Shown: positions 20,196-31,343 of the stretch, piece after piece
How positions within the stretch are numbered: position 1 is the first letter of the stretch
Layout: each line of letters begins with the position of its first letter
Assembly: GCA_023627715.1 (NCBI GenBank)
Contig: JAMAHW010000034.1
Coordinates: 1-64,000 of the forward strand
Direction: 5' to 3'
Origin: Periconia sp. R9002
Taxonomy: Eukaryota; Ascomycota; Dothideomycetes; Pleosporales; Periconiaceae
Length of the DNA stretch: 64,000 bases
Notes under the pieces: generated by a model
The model's input: the letters and a program-made list of their open reading frames with translations, nothing else
Told to the model about the DNA's origin: nothing
The model's database searches: none
Program-made: the position numbers and the translations under genes

Positions 20196-20836
20196 CATGT
20201 CGTGCTGCCTGGCCGTTCGACTCACTCACTCACTCCCTCAACGTAAACCGCGTACTTTTCCAGTTCAGCAGGGGAAGAAAGGTTTGGGGAGTTTTGATAG
20301 GATCGGTGGGGAGTTGCCGGAGTTGAGCGGATTGATGGCGGCACGGCACGTATGCGTTTTTGTGGGAAGATGAATTGGTGTGGTGGTGGTGGTGGCTTTA
20401 CGGATGTAAGATGTACATGTGTTTGTGTTGTATGTAGGGAAATGTTATGAGGGGTTTCTACCTAGACAGGAAACCTTTTGAAAGAAGGGATTTGAGAATA
20501 TTTTTGTATGTGGAAAACAAAAAACTATTGATCCATCACCATTATTAATTCTCCCTAAGAAATGTTGTGGTAAAAAAAAAAGGAAATCCCAGTAGTCAGT
20601 TAGCCCCCACAATTCGATAGACATTCACAAGCACCCCTTCCCTCCTACATGCTTTAGCTACATCCATCCATCTATACCCAAATCAATCTACCCCCGAATC
20701 CCTCACCCACAACCCATCCCAACCCAACCCAATACAACACTACAGCGCATCAACATGCACGCAGAACGGTCAAGCACAAGCACCACCAGACGGCCAGCAG
20801 GAAGCTAGATAACGGGCAGCCAGGGGACGGGAAGCA

Positions 20837-20861
20837 GGGGAGGGGAGGGGAGGGGGGGGGG
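20837..20861 (+). repeat. G-quadruplex motif
   Basis: Four G runs (GGGG, GGGG, GGGG and about ten G) separated by single A residues. This is a textbook parallel quadruplex pattern in non-coding DNA, about 340 bp past the stop codon of the peroxin gene. Confidence 0.85.
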
Positions 20862-21193
20862 CGATGGCACAATACGGGAATAATGTGTATCATTGTTGGC
20901 ATTCAACGGTCTGACATGTGATTGTTGACGAGGAGGTATGAGATGGGGAAGATGAACGGAGGGGGAGGGGGTAGGCGTATAGGGAGGGTTTTTGATGTGA
21001 TACGGTGGTTTTTGGTCAGGGTAAAAGTTGCCCGAGAAGGGGGAAAGGGGCGTACTGGGAATTCGAATACTATGATATTACTGGAACGGCTTATAACGGC
21101 AGCCGAGATTCGTGTACATTAATCGCTTCTTCCCGCTCAAATAGTATACATGGTACATGCCGCTTCATACAGAGAACAAGAAAGGAAAACACT

Positions 21194-23010
21194 TCAGATA
21201 TCTAATTGCATCCGGATATCATCGCCCAGCCTCCACTCGTCCTCTCGAGCCGTCCTCTCCAGCGGAGTGAGGAGATCGTCTTCATCGCTCCGCCGGCTCA
21301 GGTTCGTGCTCGTGGAACTTGCAATGGTGGGAGCAGGAGCTTCGTTTCCACCATAACTCTTGCTTCTCCGTTTCTTGAACCACCCCTTCTTGCTTTTGGT
21401 ACTGACCGCGTCCGCCTCGGCTTCGGATGCTATGGAGGCTGCGTAATCGGAATCATTCCGCAGCGTGGCGTCAGTGCCAGTTGTTACGCTCGAGTTGGAG
21501 GAGATTTTTGTGAGTGTGTTGGAGGCTGAGGACTGTGACCGGGCATGTGAGGGCGATGTAGATGGAGTAGGGGAATTGGATTCGGGGAGGTCGGCGACGG
21601 GCTCGAGTTTGGGTGTAGGAATTGGCGTGATGTCCGTTGACGGCGTTATCTCGACGAGTTCTGCGTCACGGTACCACTTTCGTCGGCGGGTATAGCGACC
21701 CCAACCGTCCTGTCCCCTTCGTCCGTCTCGCCACTGCGAGGGTATTAGCGCTGTGATGCGTAAGAATTGGACCTTGCGTTGCATACCTTGTGGTCGTAAT
21801 ATATCCAACCGGCTTCCTCCGCGGAACTGCCTTTGGCGGTTTTACCATCCTTCTCTCCGCCCTCAATCTTCCATTGACTCCCTTGGACCCATCTCCATCT
21901 TGCTTGGCCCCTTTCGACCTCTGGTAGCTCGAACTGATCCTTTGGAGGGACTGCGTTCAGATGTTCGTCTGTCCAGGATGCCCGTTCATACGCCAACATA
22001 GATGACGTCCACCCAATTCCCAGCCATCGTCTTTGGTTCTCGTAGATACTGAAGGTGAAGCGGACACCCGGAGAATCCGGTCGCCGTTTGGCAGCTAGCG
22101 AGGACGCAATTTCTTGAGCACTCTTTCTCCGAGGGGGTAATCTGGGATTCCCATCTTTGATAACCGGCTCGATGTCACCAAAATCAAGCCCTGTCAGAAA
22201 CGTGCACACCTTTCGTACCGTCCGGGATCTCCAAAGTATGGTTCTCGATACCCTTGCAGGCCGAGAGTGCCAGCTGAGTACGACAGTGCCTACGGCCAGC
22301 ACTACCCGCTTCGTGGTCAGAATGTACAAGGGCGGTAGAGTGAGCAAGATCCACAGAGGCAGGACGAAGAGAATGCGGATGAATAAAAGGGTGAGGGCAG
22401 GTCTAGTGGTCGCCGATGTCGCTGTCCGCTGGGTAGACAGAAAATCCGTTAAGCGGAGAAAGGGATCCAGAAGGATATTGCACCGCGAAGTGAGCAGTTT
22501 CAGAGTGTCAACGATCTCTTCCAGGCTCTTGTGATGTTTGATGTTGCTTTCGGAATCGGCTCGCCTGTGTCCTTTCTGGCCCTTCTCGCCGGTAAAGGAG
22601 GTAGATGAGAGAGGCGAGTATCTCCGGGCGTACATCCCAAGTATCAGGCCGAGCACCACGATGATGGGGCCCGCATATCTTGTTATAGCATCCCCGTAGA
22701 GCGTCACGGCCCAGAAGCTTGCTACCAGCAAGAAGCTCTCCCATGGATCACCAGTAGTCCATGTCAACAGCCCTACGAGCTTGTTCAAGGGTAGTATGAA
22801 AGGGTGGGAATAAGCTAGCACCCGTGTGATTTGCGGAGGGGTTGCAGCGAGCAAAGGCGACTTCTGATGGACCAGAATGGCAGAACGGAGTTTTGTCTGG
22901 GAGGTTGTTTGAGCTAGAGTGGAGGGCGAGAAGGCGGCATAGGTGGGCGGGTTTGGATCGGCGGTGGGCTGCGGTGAAGCATCGCTAGCGGAACGAGAGG
23001 GGGTAGACAT
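21194..23010 (-). CDS. Peroxisomal/ER membrane peroxin with dysferlin domains (Pex23/Pex30 family)
   Basis: Two exons (21787-23010, 21194-21733) give 587 aa; the intron is 53 bp (GTATGC to TCGCAG). Residues about 75-130 and 205-245 form the hydrophobic reticulon-like/Pex24p membrane region. The DysF-N part (about 317-408) has RFTFSIYENQRRWLGIGW and RWRWVQGSQWKIEG. DysF-C (about 409-437, exon 2) has DGWGRYTRRRKWYRDAEL. The acidic Ser-rich tail contains a basic KKGWFKKRRSK patch. Pex23/Pex30-32 and Pex28/29 proteins control peroxisome number and sit at ER-peroxisome contacts. I cannot say which paralogue this is. Confidence 0.9.
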
Positions 23011-23861
23011 AAGATCTAGCCAGGGGGTATCTGAGAATGCTGTATTAGCATGGCCAACCGGCCGTGGTGGAGACTGAGGGAGAAGATTTGTGCGCGAGGG
23101 ATCAATGTGAACCTATGGGCATGTTGGTGTGGAGAGGTCACTTGCCAAAGGCTGCCATGCATGAAGAGGCGCTGCTGCGTCATAGGATGGTGAGCCACGC
23201 AATCAATCCACCAAGCAGCAACAACAGACAGTTTGGGTGTATTGACGTGTAGTGTTGACTGTGCAGGCGCGAGACCTTTTATGTCACACAAAGCATTTTA
23301 CTAGCCATGCGCCTACGGATTCGCGTGCCTGGATCTAACTGTGGGAGCGGGGAGCATGTGAAGGAGGAGTGGATGACGGTTGCGGGCCGAGGGCGGTAAC
23401 TGACCAAGTGCTCTCTGTTGGCCAAACGTTGAAGTGTGTATTGTCGAGATTACATGTAGTTACTCAGAGTGTTCGTACCTTTGTATAACTCTAGCTTATA
23501 CCAATAAAAAGAAAAAACAGAAAAACGCGTAGTATTATTGTTGGAACCATCATCATCATATCGACATGTATGCGCTTGAACGGTGATTGGTTGAGAATGT
23601 GCTTAGCATCACGTGTATCACGTGCAGCTCCCTGCATTCAGATCCAGACCTGTGTTCCGGCCGAAACTTCGGTGGTCGTCTCCAAATTTCTGAAGCGTCG
23701 CATCTCATCTCTTCTACAAACCTTTAGTTCCTCGGAGGACCGCCATCATTGCCTGTTGGCACTCTTTACCCTCTCATTTCTCCAGTTGCAACACTTCTTG
23801 ATTGTCCCGGCGAGAATTGTGATCCGGCCCTGAGAATTTACTGCCATCGCAATCTGCGGCA
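23011..23861. other. Intergenic: divergent promoters of the peroxin gene and PAM16
   Basis: No gene or repeat is supported. Confidence 0.5.
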
Positions 23862-24323
23862 ATGGCAAGTGCATCCCGACTCGTCCCTCGCAACAACACT
23901 ATCTAACACCATCTCTAGGCGCATCGCATAATAACTCAAGTTGTCTTCTCCGGTGCTCGCATAATAGGACGCGCCGTGTCCGAATCCTATCGCCAGGCCG
24001 CTGCCTCCCAAAAATATGCCGCCGCTAACCAGAAGGGCGGCGGAAGCACCTTCGCCTCATCCAACATCACAATGGAGGAAGCCTGCAAGATTCTCAACGT
24101 TGGTCCTTCCAAAATGGGCCAGATAGACCTCGAGTTCGTGACGGAGCGATTCAAGCGTCTGTTTGACCTGAACGACCCCAAGAAAGGTGGCAGTTTTTAC
24201 CTACAGAGTAAAATATTAAGGGCAAGAGAGCGCATCGAACGAGAGGTTCAAGGCTACCAACGCATGGCAGAAAGAGAGGCTGAACTGAAGGAAGGTTTCA
24301 AACCGAAATGGACCAAGGAATAA
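23862..24323 (+). CDS. PAM16: Mitochondrial import motor subunit Pam16/Tim16
   Basis: Exon 1 is only the ATG (23862-23864). The intron (23865-23918, 54 bp) begins GCAAGT and ends CTCTAG, with a CTAAC branch site, so it is a GC-AG intron. Exon 2 (23919-24323) reads AHRIITQVVFSGARIIGRAV onward; the total is 135 aa. This N-terminus is the conserved Pam16 inner-membrane segment. The C-terminal J-like domain (about 55-115) has ITMEEACKILNV and DPKKGGSFYLQSKI but no HPD. Pam16 holds Pam18 at the TIM23 channel and regulates mtHsp70. No alternative start gives the conserved AHR motif. Confidence 0.92.
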
Positions 24324-24974
24324 AAGAGAACGTTGTGATATTGGCAACTCCTATTAGAAGAGCTCGGTTTGCCACCACGGGCTTTTGATGCATTAGACGG
24401 CGTTTGGACACTGGCATAACACAGGATTAGGGGGTTGTTGTTGTGCTGGGGGAGTTTGCGATCATGCTGTGATTTAGTTCCTGCGATAGGCATCCACAGC
24501 AGTTATGCATTGTCTCCGCTCTAAGATGTACATTATTCTATATCTGCTTTTTCCTGGTGTTGTTGCATATACATTGTAAAGAATAATGTAGTATTTCGAG
24601 CTGGGAGGGAGGTTAGAACAAAGCTGTTTGCATTACCATATCGCAAGACGCACATAAAATAACATATATAAGTAGACAATTACATGCCTATGTACATACA
24701 TACATATATGTGCACTATTGTCGGAAGGAGTAGTATCTGCCTGCTCTTTCTACCAGAACGCGAGTTTCTGCCGTCATAGCACGTGACCGGCTAATGTCTT
24801 GGCGCCCAAAAGTTTATCGCTTCATGACATGTACATGCCGACCTCATACATTCCTTCGCTCGTTTACCACCACTACAAACATTCTCCACACCCCACCGGG
24901 ATCTGCCTACTCATCGCACAGCGTGTACAGATCAGATTGTGGATACGGATTAATACACAAACAGGCCCGCTGCA
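24324..24974. other. Intergenic between PAM16 and TRF4
   Basis: Holds the PAM16 3' region and the TRF4 promoter. AT-rich with TACATACATACATA near 24690-24710. No gene is seen. Confidence 0.5.
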
Positions 24975-27065
24975 ATGGGCGATTCGTACCGACCCAATAG
25001 GGCCAGCCGCATGACCTTTGGCGACACTTATCGCCCCGGAGAAAGGAACCATGCTCAGTTCACCTATTCCTCTGATATCCGCGGCCCTCAATTCCCACCT
25101 GCGGGACCTGCTGATATGCAGCAGCGAGGTGCGCGTAGAATGAACAACCGCGCCGGCGCACCTGGCAACGACCGCAACTTTTCGCGCGGTGGCAACTCCA
25201 GGCCATCCTACGCTGGAACAAGAAATGGCAATAGGGCACCTCAACGGGGGGGTATGCGCCGAGCCGCTCCCCATGAGCGCGCCCTGCTCCAGTCTCGTGA
25301 CGACACCGTTGAACACGCTGTGGGAGTTTCTGAGAGTTCCAACAGGTTCAATTTAGATGTTCTTTCCGAGGATGACTCTGAAGCTGCTATGGATCTCGAG
25401 ACTGACCCGTCCGACGATGACAATGCTTCCAGCAACAAGCGTAAAATCGCTCGCGTCCAGTCTGATTCTCGCGCAGATGGTGACTCTGTGCCTCGATGGT
25501 GCAACCCAGACCCGTACACCTCCCTACCACCACCCGAGGAGACCACTGGCAAGAAGGTCGATTTTGTCAAGTTGATACGTAAAGCGAAGAATGAATCTGC
25601 TGGCAAGAAAGCCGATGGTACCAATGCTGTTGCAGCTAACGATGACTTTATCTCGTTCGGCGGTGATGGCAGCAATGACGGTCACGATGATGATGATGAT
25701 GACGACGTCGTTGTTGTTGGAGCGCAGGCAGTCAACCGTAGTCAGGTATCTGGATCTTTGAATGATATTCCCCAGCCCGCAAATGGCCCTGCATCGGGCC
25801 CCAATGTTTCTCAAAACAATGCACGTGGCACAAAGCGTTCCGCTGAAAGTGCAGGCTTGCCGGAGAGAGCACGGGGTCGTCGTGACCGCCGTAGACGTGC
25901 TGATGCTGAGGGTGATGTCGTTGATCAATGGCGACCGCGCTCTGATGATTGCACTCCATGGATTGCTGAGGGTGGTTATGCGTATCTGTCGGACAACCCG
26001 AGCAGGTGGTAAGCCCCACGTTACCTTTCGTACAAATTCACGTTGTGCTAATCATTGTCAGGCTCCATAACGAGATTCTCGACTTTTATGAATGGATCGC
26101 CCCACGAGAGGAAGAGGACGAGGTGCGCACTAGTCTTATCAATCGCATAGACAGGGCATTCGATAGGACCGCATTTTCGTATCCTGGTAGACTCGAAGCA
26201 TTCGGATCTTTCCCGACCGGCTTATACCTTCCTTGTGCCGATATGGATCTTGTGTACAGGTCCGACCATTATAAGAACTCGGGCCAAAAGGTCTTTCAAA
26301 CTTCTGTTAATAAGCTTTGGAGGATAGCTAGGGCACTCGAGGGTCGCGGTGTTGCTACGAAGCTTGTGGTCATTGGCAAGGCCAAGGTGCCCATTATCAA
26401 ATTTGTGGAGACCAAGACTAATATTAGCGTTGACATCTCCTTCGAAAATCTAGGCGGGGTCGATGCCGTAAATACTGTCCGGAAATGGGTCGGAGAGTAT
26501 CCAGACATGATTTATCTGGTAGCTCTAGTCAAACAATTCCTGATCATGCGAGGTCTCAACGAGGTGAACACGCAAGGTCTCGGTGGCTTTAGCATCATCT
26601 GCTTGGCTGTCAGCTACTTGCAACACACATCCAACGCCGACGATGTTGGTGAGTTGTTCCTCGGCTTCCTCGACTACTACGGAAATAAGTTCGACCTGGC
26701 CACCCAGAGGATCGTGATGTCGCCGGCAAAAGTTGTGCGCAAGGTACGAGATGATCCCCTCCCACATTTCTTCTTTCGATATGCTAATGATTACTCAGAC
26801 CAAGTACGGAATTGATGGACGGGAGGAACGAGCCGATGGACTGTCTATTCAAGACCCCAACAATCCAACAAACAACATATCTGGCGGCTCCCGCAAGGCT
26901 AAGCTCATCTTCGAACTGTTCTCGGAAGCCCATGCGGACCTTATCGACAGAATGCATCGAATCAAAGACGGTGAAATCTCCCCCCAGAGTATTCTGCAAC
27001 CAATTTTTGGCGGTGATTATCGTGTCTATCACGAGCATCGCGAACATCTGAAAAGACTCAAGTAA
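24975..27065 (+). CDS. TRF4: Non-canonical poly(A) polymerase, TRF4/Cid14 type (TRAMP complex)
   Basis: Three exons (24975-26008, 26062-26743, 26799-27065) give 660 aa; the introns are 53 and 55 bp. The N-terminal 340 residues are disordered: RG-rich at first, then acidic with an Asp run. The catalytic core is in exon 2. Its nucleotidyltransferase motif GSFPTGLYLPCADMDLV has D405 and D407, and the third Asp is probably D469 in NISVDISFEN. The core continues through QFLIMRGLNEVNTQGLGGFS, and the PAP-associated region GKFDLATQ-like is read as NKFDLATQR. TRF4 adds short A tails to aberrant nuclear RNAs for exosome decay, with an Air-type zinc-knuckle protein and Mtr4. Confidence 0.93.
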
Positions 27066-28191
27066 AGTCGAAGCATGCACGCCTCAGACAGGGTATACTC
27101 TTTTCTACGTTCCGTTCCGTTTCCCTTGGATTACCATTGACAATCGTCCTAATGAAACGCTCATATACAGTCAGGCTTATTGACGAATGAGCAGTGCAGA
27201 GGTCTAAACAATTGGAATTCTGCCAACGTCACTAGAAGTCCTTTTCACACCGCAATGAAAAGAAGAGAGAAAGAAGAAAAAAAGGGAAAAAAAAGAGCGC
27301 ATTCCCGAAAGATGGTGCTTTTGAAACGGCGAGACAGGTTTAGGAATGAGTATGCATTACCGATGACGAATGACCGACATCTCATCGGGGATCATTCACG
27401 GCGTTTAGGTGACTAAAATTTTTCGTGCTGCCTCGATTTCGGTAAGCTTATTACGACACAGTGTTAAGGCGGGTTTATGTTTTCCTGTAGCGATACCCAT
27501 GGCGGATGTGTTTTTTATACCGGTATCAAAAGACCCCACGGTCTAGTCATTCCACCTTATGAGCTTCTTCGATCGCATCGACTCCCACCAAGGACATCGC
27601 TCGTCATTTCCATGCCGATGTTGACCACGCTGGGTTGCGGCAATGCGATCGATTCTGACAGAGAATGACTGTTGCTATAGATTCTATGATACATATATCC
27701 CCTCTTTACTTCTTCTTCCTCTTTAGGCAGTGGCACTTTTTCTCCCAATCTCGTTATCTTCTATGTACGTGTGATCGACTAATAGTTCCCGGTGTGGGCT
27801 AGATACGATATCTGAATTTGGCTCGCGGTAACATGTCATACGCACATGCCCCCTCCAACACCTACCAACAGCAAATTCTCTCCTTCAAGGATGCCTTTTC
27901 TCATTGAGCGGTATGCTAGGAGCGTCCGCTTGAGGAGGAGACGGGCATGCCTTCCATATACCTGTTCTGGTATACAGCTTCGCGCATGCACTGTACTGTA
28001 GTGTGCGAATGACAACTTGAGGACGGTGCGGTGAAGATTGTGTCTGCAACAGAGCGTACGGTGCGTTCTGGATTAGTGGCCTGGTTGCTGGGTATCATTT
28101 GTTCGCCATCTAGTCTTCGGCCTACTTCTATGAGCCGCAAATGCTCTCTTCAAGGTTTTCTTCTCCACATATGCATTCCCCTTATTTTGTT
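27066..28191. other. Intergenic between convergent TRF4 and SNF8
   Basis: No supported gene. The short frames have no domain, and no tRNA fold is seen. Confidence 0.5.
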
Positions 28192-28986
28192 TCAAGCCGC
28201 CGCCGACGTTCCCCCTCTTGCGTTAAGGAAAGCCGGACTCCAGTACTCGTTCTCGCCCGCCTGTGTATCCACCCAAACCAGACTATCTGCCATCAGATCC
28301 TCCACGACAGCGTGTGCCCTAGGCCTCTCCCAACCGAGGTTAAGCTGCAACATACTGATGGTCACGTAACCAAGTACCTGAACGGCCTCCAGGACGGTAC
28401 TCTGGTCATTGTTCAGCTCCTTGGGCACGCTACGAATCAAGCTTCGATGGCCAATCTTCATAATGGAAAAGCAGGCACCGAGCGGCGCGAGCGAATCCAC
28501 AGCACGCTTGATGTCATCGTCGGTGACATTCAACGACGCCCCCAATATCCCACTCCTCCCTTTCTGTATCCTGGTCCTCAAATCCGATAGCGAAATCAAC
28601 CCGCCATTCTCGGCGCGCGTGGCCCGACACTCCTCGACGATCAGCACGCCTAGGTTGAAGTAGAAATCGTTGACACTGCTGCCGAGCACCTGCGTCCATA
28701 TGCTGGCGGCGTCGTCGTCCTTGTTGCCGTAGCTCGATGCCAGGAAGTCGATGTTGAGCGCCGAGCACATGCGCGCGAACTCGGCCCGGAACTCGGGGTT
28801 GGCGCGAATGTCCTTTGCGTGGGTGAGGGCGAAGTTGTGGAGGAGCGATTGGAAGACGGAGAGTTGGGTTTGGAGGGTTGATGCGGTGCGGGCGCGGAGC
28901 GCGGTGCCATGCGCTGTGTAGTGGTGGGTTTGGAGGCGTGAGGAGGTGAGGGAGGAGAGGCCTGGGGTCCGGCGGCGGTTGTCCAT
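28192..28986 (-). CDS. SNF8: ESCRT-II subunit Snf8/Vps22
   Basis: Single exon, 264 aa, close to the family length. The N-terminal helical hairpin contains LQTQLSVFQSLLHNFALTHAKDI and FRAEFARMCSALNIDFLAS. Two winged-helix domains follow: GGLISLSDLRTRIQKGR in the first and YVTISMLQLNLGWERPRAHAVVEDLMADSLVWVD in the second. With Vps25 and Vps36 it forms ESCRT-II, which sorts ubiquitinated cargo into endosomal vesicles; fungal orthologues also act in ambient-pH (PacC/Rim101) signalling. The GC-rich coding strand gives long shadow frames. Confidence 0.94.
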   Translation of the reverse strand: MDNRRRTPGLSSLTSSRLQTHHYTAHGTALRARTASTLQTQLSVFQSLLHNFALTHAKDIRANPEFRAEFARMCSALNIDFLASSYGNKDDDAASIWTQVLGSSVNDFYFNLGVLIVEECRATRAENGGLISLSDLRTRIQKGRSGILGASLNVTDDDIKRAVDSLAPLGACFSIMKIGHRSLIRSVPKELNNDQSTVLEAVQVLGYVTISMLQLNLGWERPRAHAVVEDLMADSLVWVDTQAGENEYWSPAFLNARGGTSAAA

Positions 28987-30014
28987 TTTTTGACGCTTTG
29001 CTCCTCTCTTTTCTCTTCCGCTTTCCAGCGTCTTGTCTTGTTATTTGTATGTGGTAGTTGGCGATGGCATAGACGTGGGGTTGAGTGAAAGTGAACATGA
29101 AGGTGTTGTTAGCTACAAGACGGGCTAATGGCGGGGTGCTGGACTGTCACAGGTGCGGCATGATGCAAGGCGGGTCGCACACTAAACAGCTGTAGATTCG
29201 TATAAACATGTCTATGGCATTCCAGATATTGGGCTGCACTCATGCGAATGCCATTCTCTGTTCCATCCGCTCACCCTTGATCTACATACTAAACGCTCCT
29301 GTCTCCACTCCATGTTTCCACCCGGTCTACGTCAACCAACAACCAACAACAGCAACTGCTGCAGTCGACGTCGGCAAACGAGAATGGCGTAGAGGCCAAT
29401 TGGGCATATCGCCATGGAAATTTCGTACCCATATCGTATAGCACCATGCGATATCATGTCGGCGTGTTTGTCCGCGAACCAACCGTGGACGGCAGGCGCT
29501 GTCGTTGTCGCTGCGCTGGACCCGCCCGTGGGTAGAGGGCGCTCCGCAAGTCCAGCACCCACTCACCCCTAGTGACTTTAGGTACAGTAACCATCACTGT
29601 GCAGAGGGATTCGTCTCGATTCGGTCGGCACAACATTTGATTTGCAGACGACCGCCCCTGTCCATCGTTCAAAGGTTTTTCAGATAAGTCGCATGGACTG
29701 AGCCGCCCGCACCCAACGGACAAACAAACAAACAGACAGACAGCGCCGTTGCCCACCTGTACCTGAGGGACCAGCCAGGGCCGAAAAAAAAATCTCGACC
29801 CTCCATTCACGCTAGTCTGCCTGCGCCGTCGTAAAAACAACGTCGGCGCCCGCTTGCCCGCACGTGTTATTACTTGCGGTCCTATGACGAGGGAATACCA
29901 AAGAGGAGGAAGAGGAGCACACCATTGCACATTGCTTCTCAACTCGGGCGGGGAAACGCTTCCTTCACAATTCTGCGCCACACCAGGTTCGAGACGTTTT
30001 TCCACGTCTCTCCC
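28987..30014. other. Intergenic: divergent promoters of SNF8 and AAR2
   Basis: No supported gene. The AAR2 frame stays open upstream to 29874, but the family start motif lies at 30015. Confidence 0.5.
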
Positions 30015-31343
30015 ATGGATCCCGCCACCCAGACTCACTGTGTACTGCTGATCGACCTCCCGCCCGCTGCCCTTGCCGGCATCGACCTGCTCTCCTTCAC
30101 CACAACCCCACGCTTCCGCGGCGTCAAGAACCTGCCCCCTGGCCTGCACTTTGTATTTGCCGCCTCCGACTCCTCGCTGGCCGTGCGCCACGGCGCGTGG
30201 TTCTACGTTTCCCCAGGTCTCGGCCCGCCCCAGATCTTCGTCAAGAGATGGAACCCGCAAAATGAGGAGCTGGTCGCCGAAACATCACAGACGGCCGTTT
30301 TGACCTGGAGAGCGAATTTGGGGAGCATATGGAAAGATGGCCTAACTCCTTACCGCCAAACGGTCAAATCGGGAGACACCCGTGAGGAGGAAGATGGAGT
30401 TGAAGAGTCCTCGGATTGGAGTCAACTCACAGAGCGCATATCCCCTTCCCTCTTGTCCCGCATCAACGGCCTACAACCGGACCACTGGACCCTTAGTTCT
30501 GCATCGTCCGCGGCCCAGGACTTGGAGAACATACCCGGCTTGGAATCAAGTAATTCCATCCTACACCCCGAACAAGAACTTAGGTTCCTACCTGTCGACC
30601 TGAAGCGGACGTGGAGGGAAGGCGCAACCGGCCGTGAACGCACCCAGGCGGCGCAGGACCGCTCCTGGGCGCTCGGTGAGTTGGTGGAAAAGGTGGCACA
30701 GGGGCAGGACAAAGATGTGCGCAGTAGAGAATTTGAGATCTTGGGAGAGATACAGTTCTGCTTCCTCATGGTCTTGACGCTGAACAACAACTCGTGCTTG
30801 GAGCAGTGGAAGCGGTTACTAACGCTACTGTTGACCTGTCGACAGGCCGTCAAGGAACGGTACAATCTGTATATTGAGCTATTGAGGACGTTACGTGTAC
30901 AATTGAATCACTGTGGAGACATGGAAGGGAGCATGTTCGACATGAATGAGCTCGGCGGAGGGTTTCTCAAACCTCTTCTACAAAAGTTCCGCAAAGGTCT
31001 AGAGGAATTGGAATTCCGGCGGAAACCGGATATGGTGGCAGAATTTGAAGAGCTGCAGGAACTTGTGCGCAAGGTATTTGGATGGGATCTGGATGACTCC
31101 CGCTACCTCAAACGCGGCATGATCGATCTCGAGGACGGAGAACGAGTCGAGATGGACATGAACGGCGCAGACGAGGAAGATGAAGCGGGCGAGTATGCGC
31201 CCATGGTGGTGGAATTGACGCGCGCGCAACTGAAGGAGTTGAATGTCGATTCGGATGTCCCCGAAGATAGTGCGGCGGCGACAGCGGCGGCGGAGTCATC
31301 CCAAGACGATGAAGTTGCAGATCAAATGGACATGCGATACTGA
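30015..31343 (+). CDS. AAR2: U5 snRNP assembly factor AAR2
   Basis: Single exon, 442 aa from MDPATQTHCVLLIDLPP. The N-terminal beta domain has the family phrase RGVKNLPPGLHFV and HGAWFYV. The helical C-terminal domain includes AQDRSWALGELVEKV, LGEIQFCFLMVLTLNNNSCLEQWKRLLTLLL and LNHCGDMEGSMFDMNE. AAR2 binds Prp8 in the cytoplasm and blocks Brr2 until U5 is matured in the nucleus. The acidic tail (about 390-442, with Ala and Asp runs) is more variable. The start was chosen by family length; an upstream in-frame start would add about 47 unusual residues. Confidence 0.92.
   Translation: MDPATQTHCVLLIDLPPAALAGIDLLSFTTTPRFRGVKNLPPGLHFVFAASDSSLAVRHGAWFYVSPGLGPPQIFVKRWNPQNEELVAETSQTAVLTWRANLGSIWKDGLTPYRQTVKSGDTREEEDGVEESSDWSQLTERISPSLLSRINGLQPDHWTLSSASSAAQDLENIPGLESSNSILHPEQELRFLPVDLKRTWREGATGRERTQAAQDRSWALGELVEKVAQGQDKDVRSREFEILGEIQFCFLMVLTLNNNSCLEQWKRLLTLLLTCRQAVKERYNLYIELLRTLRVQLNHCGDMEGSMFDMNELGGGFLKPLLQKFRKGLEELEFRRKPDMVAEFEELQELVRKVFGWDLDDSRYLKRGMIDLEDGERVEMDMNGADEEDEAGEYAPMVVELTRAQLKELNVDSDVPEDSAAATAAAESSQDDEVADQMDMRY

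Larger units (their letters stand above)
18987..21193. other. Intergenic: low-complexity region
   Basis: 2.2 kb between the metallothionein promoter and the 3' end of the peroxin gene. It holds a (GTCT)n microsatellite, C/A-rich stretches near 20640-20750 and a G-run tract. No gene is supported. Confidence 0.55.

Noticed and set aside
20119..20373. SVCL-repeat peptide frames
   Set aside because: By-product of the GTCT microsatellite, open in three frames.
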